From Parietichytrium sp. I65-24A (lineage: Eukaryota; Sar; Bigyra; Thraustochytrida; Thraustochytriidae), in the NCBI GenBank assembly GCA_012862575.1, contig BLSF01000002.1, positions 1,221,653 to 1,285,652 on the forward strand: a stretch of DNA of 64,000 bases. The letters are read 5' to 3'. The stretch's first letter is position 1. Each line of letters opens with the position of its first letter. Below the pieces are notes generated by a model that was not told the DNA's origin, ran no database searches, and saw only the letters and a program-made list of their open reading frames with translations. The translations under genes were made by a program, and so were the position numbers. Shown here piece after piece: positions 52,137 through 62,560 of this stretch.

Positions 52137-53771
52137 ATGATCAAGGCAATGAGGGCGCTATGCGCTGGCGCGGCGGTGCTCGCGCTGGCCGCGAACGGCA
52201 AGACGGTCAAGGTGGAGTTGACAGTGGCGGACTCGATGATCCAAGTGGACCCGAACTTGGATGCAGTGCTGGGCGTGACCGTAAATGGGCAGTACCCGGG
52301 GCCTGCGATCCGCGCGACCGTGGGAGACGATCTGGAGGTGACCGTGCACAATAATCTCTTCGGCGGAGCGCAAGGCCTCGGCATGCATTTCCACGGAGTG
52401 GATCAGTACAAGACTAACTACGCTGATGGAACTACCTTTGTGACGGAATGCCCGATCCCGTTCAAGTCTTCCAGGACGTATAGGTTCAAGGCGAACCGCG
52501 CCGGAACGTACTGGTACCACAGCCACATTGCCGCAACAAGGACTGGCGGTGCCTTTGGAGCGCTCATCGTTGACGAGCTTCCGACGAACACCCCAGAGTA
52601 TGACGAAGAGATTGTCCTTCTCTTCCACGAGTTTTACACCACAACTTACCTTCAGATCTCCACGAGGCTGCAGGTGCCAGTGCCAAACTGGGCTTGGCCA
52701 GGTGACGGATACGCTCTCGTTATTAACGGAAAGACCGGCAGCGCCTTCGATGCGCTCCAAGTGGATCCTTCCAAAACGTACCTTCTGCGCCTCATTAATG
52801 CAGGTGCACTTGAGACGATGTCTTTCGCGGTGGCCGATCACACCATGGAAATCGTTGCTGCAGATAGCTCTAAGACTGTACCGGTCGAAGTCGGCTCCGT
52901 CAACTTGGCCTCCGGACAGCGCTTTGATGTCCTTCTTCGGACAAAATCCGAGGGAACTGCATACGAAGTGGTGCTTGCTCAAGACTACAGATACGTTGCA
53001 GACCTTACCAACTACGTGTTCCGATCCAAGATCTTTTACGGGGCGGAGAATGCCGACACCGAAGCAGTCGCTGTCCCAGCGTCTTTCATCACCGATGTCC
53101 TTTCACCAAGCTGGGAGTTCGACACTGTCCGTGGAGACAGCACCGAGCAGCCAAAGCTTCCGACCAAGGTAGACAGGACGGTGACCCTTGTTGTGAACCA
53201 GGAGCTTGTCGGATCTCGCCTTGGTTGGACTCTGAACAACAAGTTCTGGGACCTCCCAGCTACTCCATTTCTGCTTCAAAAAGTTTTCAACAAGCGCGAC
53301 ATCCCAGACACTGTGGCGGACACTCTCATGAACTTCAACCGCGACGAGATCATTGATATCATCGTGCAAAACAGTGTCGCGCGAAACGGCATCTGCGAGG
53401 CTCACCCTATGCACTTGCACGGACATCGCTTCTGGGTACTGAGTGCTGGCCCAGGATTGTACAACGCCGAAGAGGAGGAGTTATTGGAGGAGCCTATTCT
53501 CCGCGACACTGTCAACCTCATGCCCTATGCCTACAACCCTCGCCGCAATGGTGCAGACACTACCAAGGGTACGCACATGGAGCCATGCGGCTGGGTCCAC
53601 CTTCGCTTCAAGGCCAACAATCCTGGCTACTGGCCATTCCATTGCCACGTTAGCTGGCACCAAGACATTGGCATGGGAATCACCTTTGGCGTCAGCCCAA
53701 AATACCTCAAATCAATCGTCAGTCGCAAGGAGAGAAACGAGCTTTACAGCTGTGGTAAATTTTACAACTAA
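52137..53771 (+). CDS. Secreted multicopper oxidase (laccase-like), copy 2
   Basis: 544 residues from the ATG at 52137; the upstream in-frame part has no ATG. A signal peptide (MIKAMRALCAGAAVLALAANG) leads a mature protein nearly colinear with copy 1, with the same copper sites: H84-F-H86, WYHSHI, HPMHLHGH and H502-C-H504-x3-H508-x4-M513. Differences cluster in surface loops and the domain 2/3 linker (for example a short insertion NPRRNGADTTKGTHMEPCG). Both end with a Cys-Gly-Lys-Phe-Tyr-Asn tail. The pair arose by tandem duplication with enough time to diverge clearly in sequence. A GA tract marks its upstream region. Confidence 0.93.
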   Translation: MIKAMRALCAGAAVLALAANGKTVKVELTVADSMIQVDPNLDAVLGVTVNGQYPGPAIRATVGDDLEVTVHNNLFGGAQGLGMHFHGVDQYKTNYADGTTFVTECPIPFKSSRTYRFKANRAGTYWYHSHIAATRTGGAFGALIVDELPTNTPEYDEEIVLLFHEFYTTTYLQISTRLQVPVPNWAWPGDGYALVINGKTGSAFDALQVDPSKTYLLRLINAGALETMSFAVADHTMEIVAADSSKTVPVEVGSVNLASGQRFDVLLRTKSEGTAYEVVLAQDYRYVADLTNYVFRSKIFYGAENADTEAVAVPASFITDVLSPSWEFDTVRGDSTEQPKLPTKVDRTVTLVVNQELVGSRLGWTLNNKFWDLPATPFLLQKVFNKRDIPDTVADTLMNFNRDEIIDIIVQNSVARNGICEAHPMHLHGHRFWVLSAGPGLYNAEEEELLEEPILRDTVNLMPYAYNPRRNGADTTKGTHMEPCGWVHLRFKANNPGYWPFHCHVSWHQDIGMGITFGVSPKYLKSIVSRKERNELYSCGKFYN

Positions 53772-54258
53772 AATACCCAAATTGTAGTATCCATACTTGT
53801 GTCGTTCGAACATCAACGCACCTCCGTCCAGATTTTACCCCTTGCTTGTCCCTGGTAGTTTTGACAGACTCTTCAACTGCGCCTGAAGTCACTGATGTCT
53901 CGAGTATCTCTGAGAGAATGACAGCAAAACGTACACCAGTTGACACCAGTTGCGTCGAAATAGTTGTTCTGAAATGATGCATGTGAAAGTACACCATACA
54001 GCTCTTGGTAGAAATCGGGGTAGTTTGCATCTCTCCCTCGAATCGCTAACCGATGCTACAAAGGAACACCAGAACAAAGTGAACAACGAGCTATTCTTCG
54101 TACCCTGACCTTCAGTTAGGGCGTGAGGCGAGTCTGGCCAACCTAAGGCGGGGACGGGAGGACGAAAGCCGAGGTAAAAAGTGTACGCGGCGCGGACACT
54201 GTGGGGTAATCATCTGTAGTTTTGGATAGAAGCTATACTGAAGGGCGGTAGCGGCAAG
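53772..54258. other. Intergenic spacer
   Basis: 487 bases downstream of the second oxidase; no supported gene. Confidence 0.5.
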
Positions 54259-54570
54259 ATGAGTTTCATCACCGAGTTCATCGCGGCGCAGATGGAGGAT
54301 CACAAACAGGTGCGCGCGCAGAATCAGAATATTATGCGCAAGATGGCCATGTCTGCGAAGAATCTCAAGGAGAGATGGGCTGCTCCACTGTTGAACGAAG
54401 AGTACTGGAAGACGAGGAAAATGACTTTCCCGTACAGGGAGGAGTTGCAACACACCGGAAGCGACGGACACGGCTGCAAATACTTGGCCACCCCAAACTC
54501 GCGCGGAAACTCGCTTGATAGCTGCCTTGACATCTACGCGGAGATCGAGCGCAGGAAGAACAACAGCTAA
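54259..54570 (+). CDS. Small hypothetical protein (103 aa)
   Basis: An ATG in good context (gcaagATGag) opens 103 residues beginning MSFITEFIAAQMEDHKQ. The product is helical and charged, with a central NLKERWAAPLLNEEYWK segment and an ERRKNNS end. No family is recognised. Amino-acid make-up and codon use look like those of the neighbouring real genes, while the opposite-strand frame (54112-54657) has no domain and is likely a shadow. The small size and charge could fit a mitochondrial or complex-associated subunit, but nothing shows that. Confidence 0.5.
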   Translation: MSFITEFIAAQMEDHKQVRAQNQNIMRKMAMSAKNLKERWAAPLLNEEYWKTRKMTFPYREELQHTGSDGHGCKYLATPNSRGNSLDSCLDIYAEIERRKNNS

Positions 54571-57216
54571 GAGGGCTGCGCGAGAGGTCTTTTTAGAAAA
54601 GTAATTATACGTACATATTCTTTTTGTCTGCAAACACATTTTTTCTTGGGCGAGCATGCCTCGCCTTCAGAAACCCATCAACATTTCGACACCAACAACT
54701 TGACTTCCTTTTTGACGGCCAACATGATGTCGAGGTCATGTCGCCATCCCAGGCGCAAGAACCTACGACAGTGACGGCGGCGACACGACCACCTTCACGC
54801 ACTCCAGAGAGGTCTTCAGCCCGCACGGGCACGTCTGCCCAGGAGAACAAAGCGGAAACAGCATACCCAGCTCCGTCCTTCAGAGGCCTTTCCGCTGAGT
54901 TGATCGAGAAGCTATCTGACTTCCATAAACCCAATAAAACTGCAACTCCCGCGAAAACAAGGCCGACAACGAAATCATAAGTTTTCGGCGCTGCCTTGCA
55001 AGCAGTATAATCGCCCTTTGATCTTGGGGACCTTCCGCTCCAATCGAGACCCTCACTGCCAAGGAACTCAGTCCAAGCCGGGGACTCCTTTACCCTGGCT
55101 GAGCAGCTCTTCTTATGAGGCCCAACTCAACTTTCCCCTGCCAAAGCAAAAGGAGAGCGAAGGACAATTGCGATCCACATTTCAGCGTGTTGGCAACATC
55201 CCAACGTCTGGGTAATCATTGCCCAAGGCGGTTTGCTCTAGAACGACAACCTCTCTGCTGATGTCATTGACCAGAAAACATGCACAGTACCAATTGTTCG
55301 CAAATTTCTCCCGAGTTAGCAAGCATTCTGCTTTCCCTAGAGGGAGTGCAGCAACACATCTGCTTCAGATCTGATGTCGACAAGTACCTTCTTGAGATCT
55401 ATCAAGGTTCCGAAAGCAATAATCCCAGCTCTAAAACTCGCAGCGACGAAGTTTCTCTGCAAGTTTCAACAACGACAACTTTTCTTTTGCAAGTGCCAAG
55501 CTAAATTCTGAATTCTGCCAAGTAGGCCTGACATTGGATAGGCGAAACTGCTAATGCGTCGAGCCGGCATAGCCCTCGAAACATGATCGAAGGAAATCTT
55601 TGAAGGATATGCCCAGCCTAGCCCTTGCCAATCCTTGCCTTCAGATTAGGGTGGGAAAAAATGTGATCTGCCTGCTCGAGCGGAACTCACTCTGCCCAAG
55701 GTTTGATAGATGCAATCAAGAAATAATCAAAGCCCGGAAAATTGAAATCGAAACCATGCAGTCCAGGCAGCGGAGTTTTAGTTCACACAAACACGACGAA
55801 GATCGAAGAAGACTAAGAAGACCGCCGAAATCTAGCTAGGCGATCAATCTCTTGCGTTATGCCCACGCAGCGCGAATCAAGATTCACGCGTTGTTTGAGA
55901 AGATTGTCATCCTCCCTCTCGCTTGCCAGTTCCGACTACCAAACTCCACTTGTCTCTGCCTGTCTATCATACTCCCTATGCTCCCTATCCATCTATCTAT
56001 CTGTAATTTTTAGTAACCACCACACATGGCTCTAATTGGCTCTACTAGCCTAGCTAGGTAAGTCATATGATAGAGAGTTACTATAGATAGCTAGATTTTC
56101 TGGATTATATAGCTTCCTACGCTGTTAATTAGAGTGATAGAGAGATAGGGCTCTAGTCTAGCTAGTCAAGAGAGCAGTTCCCTCCTCCACCTTCTTTCCA
56201 AACAAACCCTACGCAACTAAGAGTGCTGCACAGTTCAACCACTGGTACGCTAATCAAGGTGACCGACCAATAGCAGATGCTAGCGTTCCCCGAATGGAAT
56301 TAAAAGAACAGAATGAGAAGGGAAATGAAAGAGTTGGAGGGCCTGACTGTGAGTGGCAGCAAACCAAACAATGAGCGCGGAAGGAAGGAAGACTTGCCTT
56401 CTTACTCAATATGAGTAATCAACATTAAGTCCAGGTACGCATACAACAGAAAGTGTGCACTACTGTACTTGGGTATCTAGTGATATTATGCGCACTCCTA
56501 CAGTCGTACTCGAGTACTACCTAGCGCACTACTTATATTATTATTATTAGTGGACGAAAAAAATGCAGCGGAGGCGAACGATAGTGTCCCCTTAGAACAT
56601 GTCGTTTTGTGAGGGCGAGAACTTGAAGCTTCAAAGTTGTGTGAGAGAGCGGCTCTGTGAGAGGGAAGCAGAAAGAGATGGGAATGAAACGCTTGAATTG
56701 ACTGTGGATTCACTCCTTCACTGTCAGAAGTCAAAGAAGTCAAAGGTCAGAATGCAGAGTACTCAGTACCTAACTTGCTGTCAAATCAATAAAAAATTTA
56801 ATCGGAATGAGATGGATTGAGAGTGCGAGAGCGCGAGAGTGGGTTGTCTGGGTTGACTGACAGTGAGAGAGAGCCTCTGAGAGAGAGCAATTGGGTGGAC
56901 TTTGTCAAATGAGCGAGTTCGGAACAGAGAGAAAGAGATCGTAAGCAGCGGCGTATTCCGAGCCAAAACGAGTGAGCAGAGACAGAGACAGAGACAGAGA
57001 CAGAATAGACAGAGACAGATATAGAGATAAAGACAGTTGATCTGAGTACCGAAGGCGAGGACGGGAGCGCTGTTTGCTGAGAGAACTGCGTCTGGGGACG
57101 TCGAGCCGCGCTCTAGGGAAAGAGCAAGTTGAAGAATTCGTGCGAGAGAGAAGGCTCCGCAGCGGAGTTGAGGCTTGGAAGAAGGGAGACTAGGCGAGCT
57201 CGCACATTTGGACACG
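54571..57216. other. Gene-poor 2.6 kb, possible decayed ORFs, GA/GACAGA repeats
   Basis: Plus-strand short frames in different phases occur at 54624-54980, 55018-55215, 55280-55504 and 55600-55839, each without a domain. They could be remnants of one broken gene or chance. TAGCTAG-rich sequence lies near 56040-56170, GTAC palindromes at 56507-56516 and 56759-56770, GA tracts near 56865-56890 and a GACAGA array at 56977-57021 just before the GTPase gene. Confidence 0.45.
56977..57021 (+). repeat. GACAGA hexamer array
   Basis: Purine-rich hexamers on the sense strand about 200 bases before the large GTPase start. Confidence 0.8.
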
Positions 57217-60200
57217 ATGGACTTTCTGCGAGGACTGGTGACACAGATCTTCAATGATGATCAAACGAGCGGGTGGGAATTTTGGCCATGCAAGAGGCGC
57301 AAAACGATAAAAACGCTGGGGAATGCCAAACATGATCTCTCGAGGGGTCCAGACTGCAGCTCTCGCGCTCTGAATGAAGTTAGCGATGGGAATCCTTCTG
57401 AGCATAAGCGCGTTGCTGTGGGAGAATCCTTTGAACTCGAGCGACCTCTCAAGCGTGCGAAAACTGGGAGCGATGCTACCGAACCTTTTGATTCTTTCGC
57501 TGTTGGGCAAGCGGACAATGAGAAGCGTCCGCACACAGCATTTGCCGAGGAGACTAAAAAGTCCCAGAAATCAGAGCTAAATCGTTTCAAAACTCGGATT
57601 GAAGAGGGGGTTGCACTTTTCAAGAAGTTAAAGAAGCACCCTTTCGCAGCGAGCAGTGAATTCACGTTCTTAAATGACGAGTTAGGAGAGGTGGATCAAA
57701 AATGCCGAATCGCATTAAGTGCGAAGGCATGTGTGACCTTTTTCGGACCGCAAGGATCAGGAAAAAGTCACATGATCAACCGTTTGTGCGGGGTTGAAGG
57801 ATTAACTCTCTCTGGAGCTACAAATTCGAACGTTGCTGGAGGTGTGACAACAATCCCCACGGTTGTCGAGTACAGTGATAAGCGACAACTAATTGTGTAT
57901 CGCTTGAAAGACTCAACACTCAAGGAATTAAAGGGGATCAAAGACGAAGGTGACCAAAAGTTGGAAGACCTTATCCAACGAATCCTTAAAGACGGACTGG
58001 ATCAAGATACCATTTGGAATGCACACCCGCACTGCTCAATAGCTCAAAATATTGACGAGATGCACCGGTTCCTGCAAAATCACAAGCCCAAAGACTCTGT
58101 AATTTATTTTCTCATCCGATGGCCTGCCGCCGGGTTGAAGAGGAAGTTCGTCTCTAAAGCAATTGATTTGCCTGGACTCAACAATGAAAGTGACAACATC
58201 CTTACCATTGCTCGCAACAGAATTGCACTGTCCATGTCGGATGTCATACTCTCCACTGCAGTGGATAACCGAGGAGAGCTTCTGAATGATTTTTATGATC
58301 AACTACACAAGTTTGGTTGGTTGAGATCTCGCGAGGTGTTTCCGTCTCTAGGAGCAGTGCTAAACGAGCATAACCGGGATTTAAAGGATTGGATGAAGGA
58401 CAAAGATCATCATCTCTTGAAGTTGCAGCTGCAGATGATCCAGGAATTTCAGCACGCCCACAAGTTTGATTTGGGCGAGCGTCGTGCAGTTGCTACAGAT
58501 GCAGAGGGGGGGAAACCAGGGGCAGGGCGGCTTTCCATAGAAAGAGCGCGGCACATGGCTCGGGCCCAGAAATGGCTCGTCGCTGGTATGAAAGCGGTCC
58601 CTCTGGATGAAGCTCACCGCCCCCTCTCCAAAGACTTTGAAAAGGCTATAGATAGCTTGGCTGAAGATGCAGTTTTCCGTAAAAAGCACCATACTTACCG
58701 CGTAGGAAGCTTGAAATTGCACGCTCTTTATCTTAACGTTGAGAGGATATTGGAAACCACGGGCGAAAGTAGTCACTCAATCGAAAGCAAAAAAAAAATG
58801 GACCGGGAGAGGTGCATCCTGGCAAAGCTCTTGAGAAATGGTATTGACTGTGAGTTGGACAACCTAGAGCTGAATTCCCCCAGATCCAGTAATCTGCAGG
58901 GACCTGAGATCTCTAAAATTTCCGCAAATGATGCTGCCTCGCGCCCCAGCGAAAGAGATGACCAACACAACATCTCACAGCATGAGATTGTGGTGAGGGT
59001 TGAAGACCCAAACTCTTTTCCTCGTCTGACCGAAGGCGAAAGTCGAACGTTTTCCACGAAATACGGGCACATCTGTGTCACCGGCACTAGCGATGGATTA
59101 AAGAGCATCGAAAGGGACACGATAGAGGTCTGCAATGCTGCACATGATTCCATGGTGTCAGACGAATCAGGACCAACTTGCCCTCCTGCTCTGTTCCCGG
59201 TATGCGTTTTTCCGTCACCTAAGCGTAAGGACCTGACTGATAAGCTGCTCTCTGATTTAATGCAATATTTGAATGCATGTGAGCAAAACACTTGTCAGAA
59301 AGGGTTCGTATTGTTCGTGTTTCGTCCATCAAAATACAACAAGAGAGCATCGCTTCCTGCGCCTCGCAACCTGGAAGCGCTACGGAGAGCAGGGGGAACT
59401 TTGGTAGAGGCTCGTGTTCAAGGCCATGTTGGACCCGTACATATGCGCTCAATTGCCCAAACCTTGATGGATAGCTGGCTGACCGCGCCGTATTACTTTC
59501 TCATGGACGGCGATGTCGAATTCTTGGAATATATAGAAGAATGCAATCAGTACATAAGTACACCCTGCTGTACTGGAAGAGCTCTTGCTCACGCCCAGCG
59601 CGTGATGTATTGTCAAATGACTGAAGATGATGAACTTGATTCTGACAAGGATGCTGTGATAGCGTTGAGTGCCGCACTTGGTGAAGAAGACTTGATTGGC
59701 AGCGCATTTGGTGAAAGAGAAGACTTGATTGGCAGCAATGTAACGGTGAGAAAGTACAGACGCTGTCGAGAGGCATTAGCGAATATAACTCGAAGCGAAA
59801 AAAAGTTGACAGTGACCGCCCGTGAAAAAGGGAAGCTGTTTGCAGAGGTAAAGAGGTTAGATCGCTTGCTGCCTGAAAACGTGAACATCGGGAAATGTAT
59901 ACTCAAGCTTTACAATGACGTAAAGCTATCTTTGAGCCGTTCTGAGCCAGTCCCTAATGGTGACGTGAGCTCAAAGGAGCTCGAGTGCCTATTGAAGAAC
60001 CTGGACGAGGGTGTATTGTGTAGAAAGAAAATGCAAAACGGAGAGGTCGTGACGTGGAGTGATTTTCTGAAGGAGATCATTTGTCCCCGAAAGTATGCGC
60101 AGGTTGGATTTGGGGGATTTCAAGAAGAAAGCAGCGAAAGACTTGATCACAAGCTTGAAGCATCTCGCCCCATTGATGTGACGCCTGGGCTGGGGAGGAG

Positions 60201-60402
60201 TAGAGCCGTATTGCTCAACGTGGCGAGTTTTCAAGGACTGGTATACTTTGGCGAAGAAGACTCTCTCGCAAATGGGGTGAGGCATGTTGCAGAGGACCGC
60301 TCGCTAGGGGTTAGCGATGCCGAAGAAGCCTTGATTGCAAAATTACAAATAAAGGGCTATTCCGGGCTCAAGACATTCGAATATTTGGCAGTCCGCGCAT
60401 GA
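57217..60402 (+). CDS. Large dynamin/SLIP-GC-like GTPase with unusual C-terminal DxD-bearing region
   Basis: 1061 residues from the ATG at 57217 (the upstream frame has only TTG). The basic, Lys-rich N-terminus (~1-110, with CKRRK and LKRAK) may direct it to the nucleus. A P-loop G177-PQGSGK-S184 and the switch-II/G3 motif D317-LPG with LNNESDN define a large GTPase. The segment VDNRGELLNDFYDQ follows, then a helical region (~390-540) like the stalk of dynamin/NUGGC (SLIP-GC) proteins. A second domain (~680-830) begins FPVCVFPSPKRKD and includes a VHMRSIAQTLMDSW helix and YYFLMDGDVEFLE, with D764-G-D766 as a possible metal-binding DxD. The C-terminal part has a coiled coil and an EDLIGS tandem duplication. 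The role is unknown; NUGGC relatives act in nuclear genome maintenance. Confidence 0.8.
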   Translation: MDFLRGLVTQIFNDDQTSGWEFWPCKRRKTIKTLGNAKHDLSRGPDCSSRALNEVSDGNPSEHKRVAVGESFELERPLKRAKTGSDATEPFDSFAVGQADNEKRPHTAFAEETKKSQKSELNRFKTRIEEGVALFKKLKKHPFAASSEFTFLNDELGEVDQKCRIALSAKACVTFFGPQGSGKSHMINRLCGVEGLTLSGATNSNVAGGVTTIPTVVEYSDKRQLIVYRLKDSTLKELKGIKDEGDQKLEDLIQRILKDGLDQDTIWNAHPHCSIAQNIDEMHRFLQNHKPKDSVIYFLIRWPAAGLKRKFVSKAIDLPGLNNESDNILTIARNRIALSMSDVILSTAVDNRGELLNDFYDQLHKFGWLRSREVFPSLGAVLNEHNRDLKDWMKDKDHHLLKLQLQMIQEFQHAHKFDLGERRAVATDAEGGKPGAGRLSIERARHMARAQKWLVAGMKAVPLDEAHRPLSKDFEKAIDSLAEDAVFRKKHHTYRVGSLKLHALYLNVERILETTGESSHSIESKKKMDRERCILAKLLRNGIDCELDNLELNSPRSSNLQGPEISKISANDAASRPSERDDQHNISQHEIVVRVEDPNSFPRLTEGESRTFSTKYGHICVTGTSDGLKSIERDTIEVCNAAHDSMVSDESGPTCPPALFPVCVFPSPKRKDLTDKLLSDLMQYLNACEQNTCQKGFVLFVFRPSKYNKRASLPAPRNLEALRRAGGTLVEARVQGHVGPVHMRSIAQTLMDSWLTAPYYFLMDGDVEFLEYIEECNQYISTPCCTGRALAHAQRVMYCQMTEDDELDSDKDAVIALSAALGEEDLIGSAFGEREDLIGSNVTVRKYRRCREALANITRSEKKLTVTAREKGKLFAEVKRLDRLLPENVNIGKCILKLYNDVKLSLSRSEPVPNGDVSSKELECLLKNLDEGVLCRKKMQNGEVVTWSDFLKEIICPRKYAQVGFGGFQEESSERLDHKLEASRPIDVTPGLGRSRAVLLNVASFQGLVYFGEEDSLANGVRHVAEDRSLGVSDAEEALIAKLQIKGYSGLKTFEYLAVRA
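59678..59737 (+). repeat. Coding tandem duplication (GE-EDLIGS)
   Basis: Two near-identical copies of a ~27-33-base segment encode GEEDLIGSAF and GEREDLIGSN within the large GTPase. Confidence 0.85.
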
Positions 60403-60781
60403 TTGGGTGTTATTTTCTTAGTACGAGTTTGATAACAACGATAAACAATCTGAGCTTCTCTTTGCTAGAGTACCTTCAAACGCACGGATAGTGTTGGGAA
60501 AATCTGAATTTTGAAGTTCTCAGCAATGCAGAGAATCTCAAACAGCCATCAGACATCAGAATGCAGAGAATTTCAAACAGCCATCAGACATCAGAATGCC
60601 CGAATACTATAATGATGTTCTGCGGTGTATGTACAGTGCACCGAGATGCCAGAGCTTCGGAAAGGCCAAGGCAGGAGCTCGCATTCCGGAGAAAGCTTTG
60701 AAAGGCAATAGGACGTATGGGGACACGCAGTTTCACAGACAGGTCGAGCCCCGCTATTGGGCCGCTAGTTCATCGCCAAGC
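60403..60781. other. Convergent spacer with 35-bp tandem duplication
   Basis: Between the GTPase 3' end (+) and the unknown minus gene. A 35-base segment (aatgcagagaatctcaaaca...) occurs twice head to tail, 60525-60559 and 60560-60594, with one difference. A 91-residue plus frame from 60596 overlaps the minus gene and is not supported. Confidence 0.6.
60525..60594. repeat. 35-bp direct tandem duplication
   Basis: Two adjacent copies differing at one base (ctc/ttc), which points to a recent duplication. Confidence 0.9.
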
Positions 60782-61498
60782 TTAAAAGACATTATGAGTC
60801 TTCACGTTTCTCAGAAGATGGATCACAGCTTCTTTGCGATCTTCGGAGGAAAGAGAAACATCCTCTTCTAAAGAGCAAAGATCGATTGCTCTCTCGAGTT
60901 CCCTCATTCTTCTTACAGAAAGCTTTTCCTGGAAATTGTCCTTATTCCCTTCGCTTCGCTTATGCCTCTTTATCTTTGTCCAGACCTTGTCATACATCTT
61001 GTAATCAAATTTTTTGTCGGCCCGCATTTTACCTGAAATTTCTTGAAGCCGCATAGGTGTTCGTCCCTGAAAAAATACTCCTGCAAGCACGCGATCTCGA
61101 ACATTATCCTTCATTTGAGTCCACGCCCACACTATTTCTAGCAGCTGAGATACTTCTGTCGTTTGAAGCATTTCACGCACCAATTTAGTCTGGCTTTTGT
61201 AAGGTTGACTGCTGAATCCTTCAAAGTCGATGATCTTCGTATTAGGAAACTTCGTTCCAAACACGAATCTTTCATACTTGGTGTTCCAGTCTTCGTCCTC
61301 CCCCGGAAGGAACTTGAACAACGCAAAACCCACAACATGAACTAGTTCCAGTTTGCCAAATCGAAGCGGGGATTCCCGCACATTCTCGACTTTGATGCCC
61401 TTTTCTAGCAGAAACGCTTTAAGCTCGGCGTCAGAGTTCGCATCGACCTCAACTCCCGCTTCCGGGCCGAATTCCTCGTCATCCGAGAAAAGCCCCAT
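60782..61498 (-). CDS. Hypothetical protein (238 aa)
   Basis: The ATG at 61498 opens 238 residues beginning MGLFSDDEEFGPEAGVEVDA. An acidic N-terminus leads into a globular middle (ELVHVVGFALFKFLPGEDEDW, YERFVFGTKFPNTKIIDFEGFS), a helical stretch with QLLEIVWAWTQM and DRVLAGVFFQGRTPMRLQEISGKM, then a basic segment (KVWTKIKRHKRSEGNKDN) and a charged end. I recognise no family. The ordered mix of hydrophobic and charged segments and a length above chance make it a likely gene. The plus-strand frames on top of it are shadows. Confidence 0.65.
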   Translation of the reverse strand: MGLFSDDEEFGPEAGVEVDANSDAELKAFLLEKGIKVENVRESPLRFGKLELVHVVGFALFKFLPGEDEDWNTKYERFVFGTKFPNTKIIDFEGFSSQPYKSQTKLVREMLQTTEVSQLLEIVWAWTQMKDNVRDRVLAGVFFQGRTPMRLQEISGKMRADKKFDYKMYDKVWTKIKRHKRSEGNKDNFQEKLSVRRMRELERAIDLCSLEEDVSLSSEDRKEAVIHLLRNVKTHNVF

Positions 61499-61795
61499 TT
61501 GCCTTCACCGCCGACCTGCCTCCTCTCCTTGCGCAAGATCACCGACGCCGCGTCGGAGCCGCCAATCTCTCTCTTTTCACTCGTTTCGCTCTGTCCTCCA
61601 CTGCGCTTCAAGCTCCAGACATCTACAGACTCTCGTGCTGCGCAATGTATTGCACTTCGCTGCCGATGGTGGTACTCAGTACTCGAGTAGTGAAACTTGC
61701 TCGCGAGCGTGCTACGAGGAGAGGGTGAGCGGGACTTTGAGGATTGCGAGCACAATCTCTCTCTCGATTTCGATTTCTATCTGGCAGAAAAAAAT

Positions 61796-61839
61796 GGACT
61801 CACAGGACTCACAGGACTCACAGGACTCACAGGACTCAT
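61796..61839. repeat. 9-bp GGACTCACA tandem array
   Basis: Five perfect or near-perfect units; one frame would read Ser-Gln-Asp repeats but lies in no supported gene. Confidence 0.9.
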
Positions 61840-62451
61840 AGTCAGATAGAAGCCGCGATGGCCTGAGAGATCCTGAGAGATCCTGAGAGCACGAGCCGAG
61901 AGAGTGAGACATTGAGCGACGTGGAAAGATTTTACGCGAAGAAGAAGTTTCGCATGAAGGACAATCTTTAGAATTTAGATTGTTTTTTAATTTCCTTACA
62001 TTATTTGGCTGTGCTGTCTCGTGCTGTCTCTACTCGAGCTCTGGCTCTCTTCTAGCTAAGTCGTCGAGTACGAGTACGAGTACGAGTACCTTGAGCAGTA
62101 CGCGCTCAACGCATTTCTCCAAACGAAAAAATGGAGGAGAAAGGAGAAAGGAGGAGGAGGGCGAGGAAAAAGGTGAAGGAGGAGGTCAAAGAGGATACTT
62201 TTGGCTTCACAGAGGAGCGCTCCTCCGTCTGCAGTATCGTCAAATTCTTGACTCATTTACGTGCTGCAGCTAGCTAGAATTGACTGAGAATCTATACTTT
62301 TAGAATTACAGAATTCAGAACTCAACTGCGGTGAGGGCATGAGCCGCAGTTTTGCGTGACGACACGGATCTCCGAGAAGAAAGGGTTGCTTCTCTCAGTG
62401 CCGGTCAGTTGAGAGGGGACTGCCTAGTTAATATTATCATTAAATTATAGC

Positions 62452-62466
62452 AGAGAGAGAGAAAAA

Positions 62467-62497
<31 letters not shown>

Positions 62498-62560
62498 GAA
62501 AGGAAGGAGGGAGGAAGAGAAGGAGGAAGAAAGAGAAGGAAAAGAAAGAGAGGGGGTGTC
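62452..62560 (+). repeat. GAAA/GA/GGAA purine tract
   Basis: About 110 bases of almost pure purine on the plus strand, 580 bases upstream of the LRR gene. Confidence 0.85.

Noticed and set aside
54112-54657. 181-residue minus ORF
   Set aside because: Shadow of the small plus-strand gene 54259-54570; composition is arginine-rich and unlike the neighbours.
60596-60871. 91-residue plus ORF after the 35-bp repeat
   Set aside because: Overlaps the 3' end of the minus gene 60782-61498 and has no recognisable features.
61353-61841. 162-residue plus ORF ending in SQD repeats
   Set aside because: Overlaps a better minus-strand gene and then reads a 9-bp satellite.
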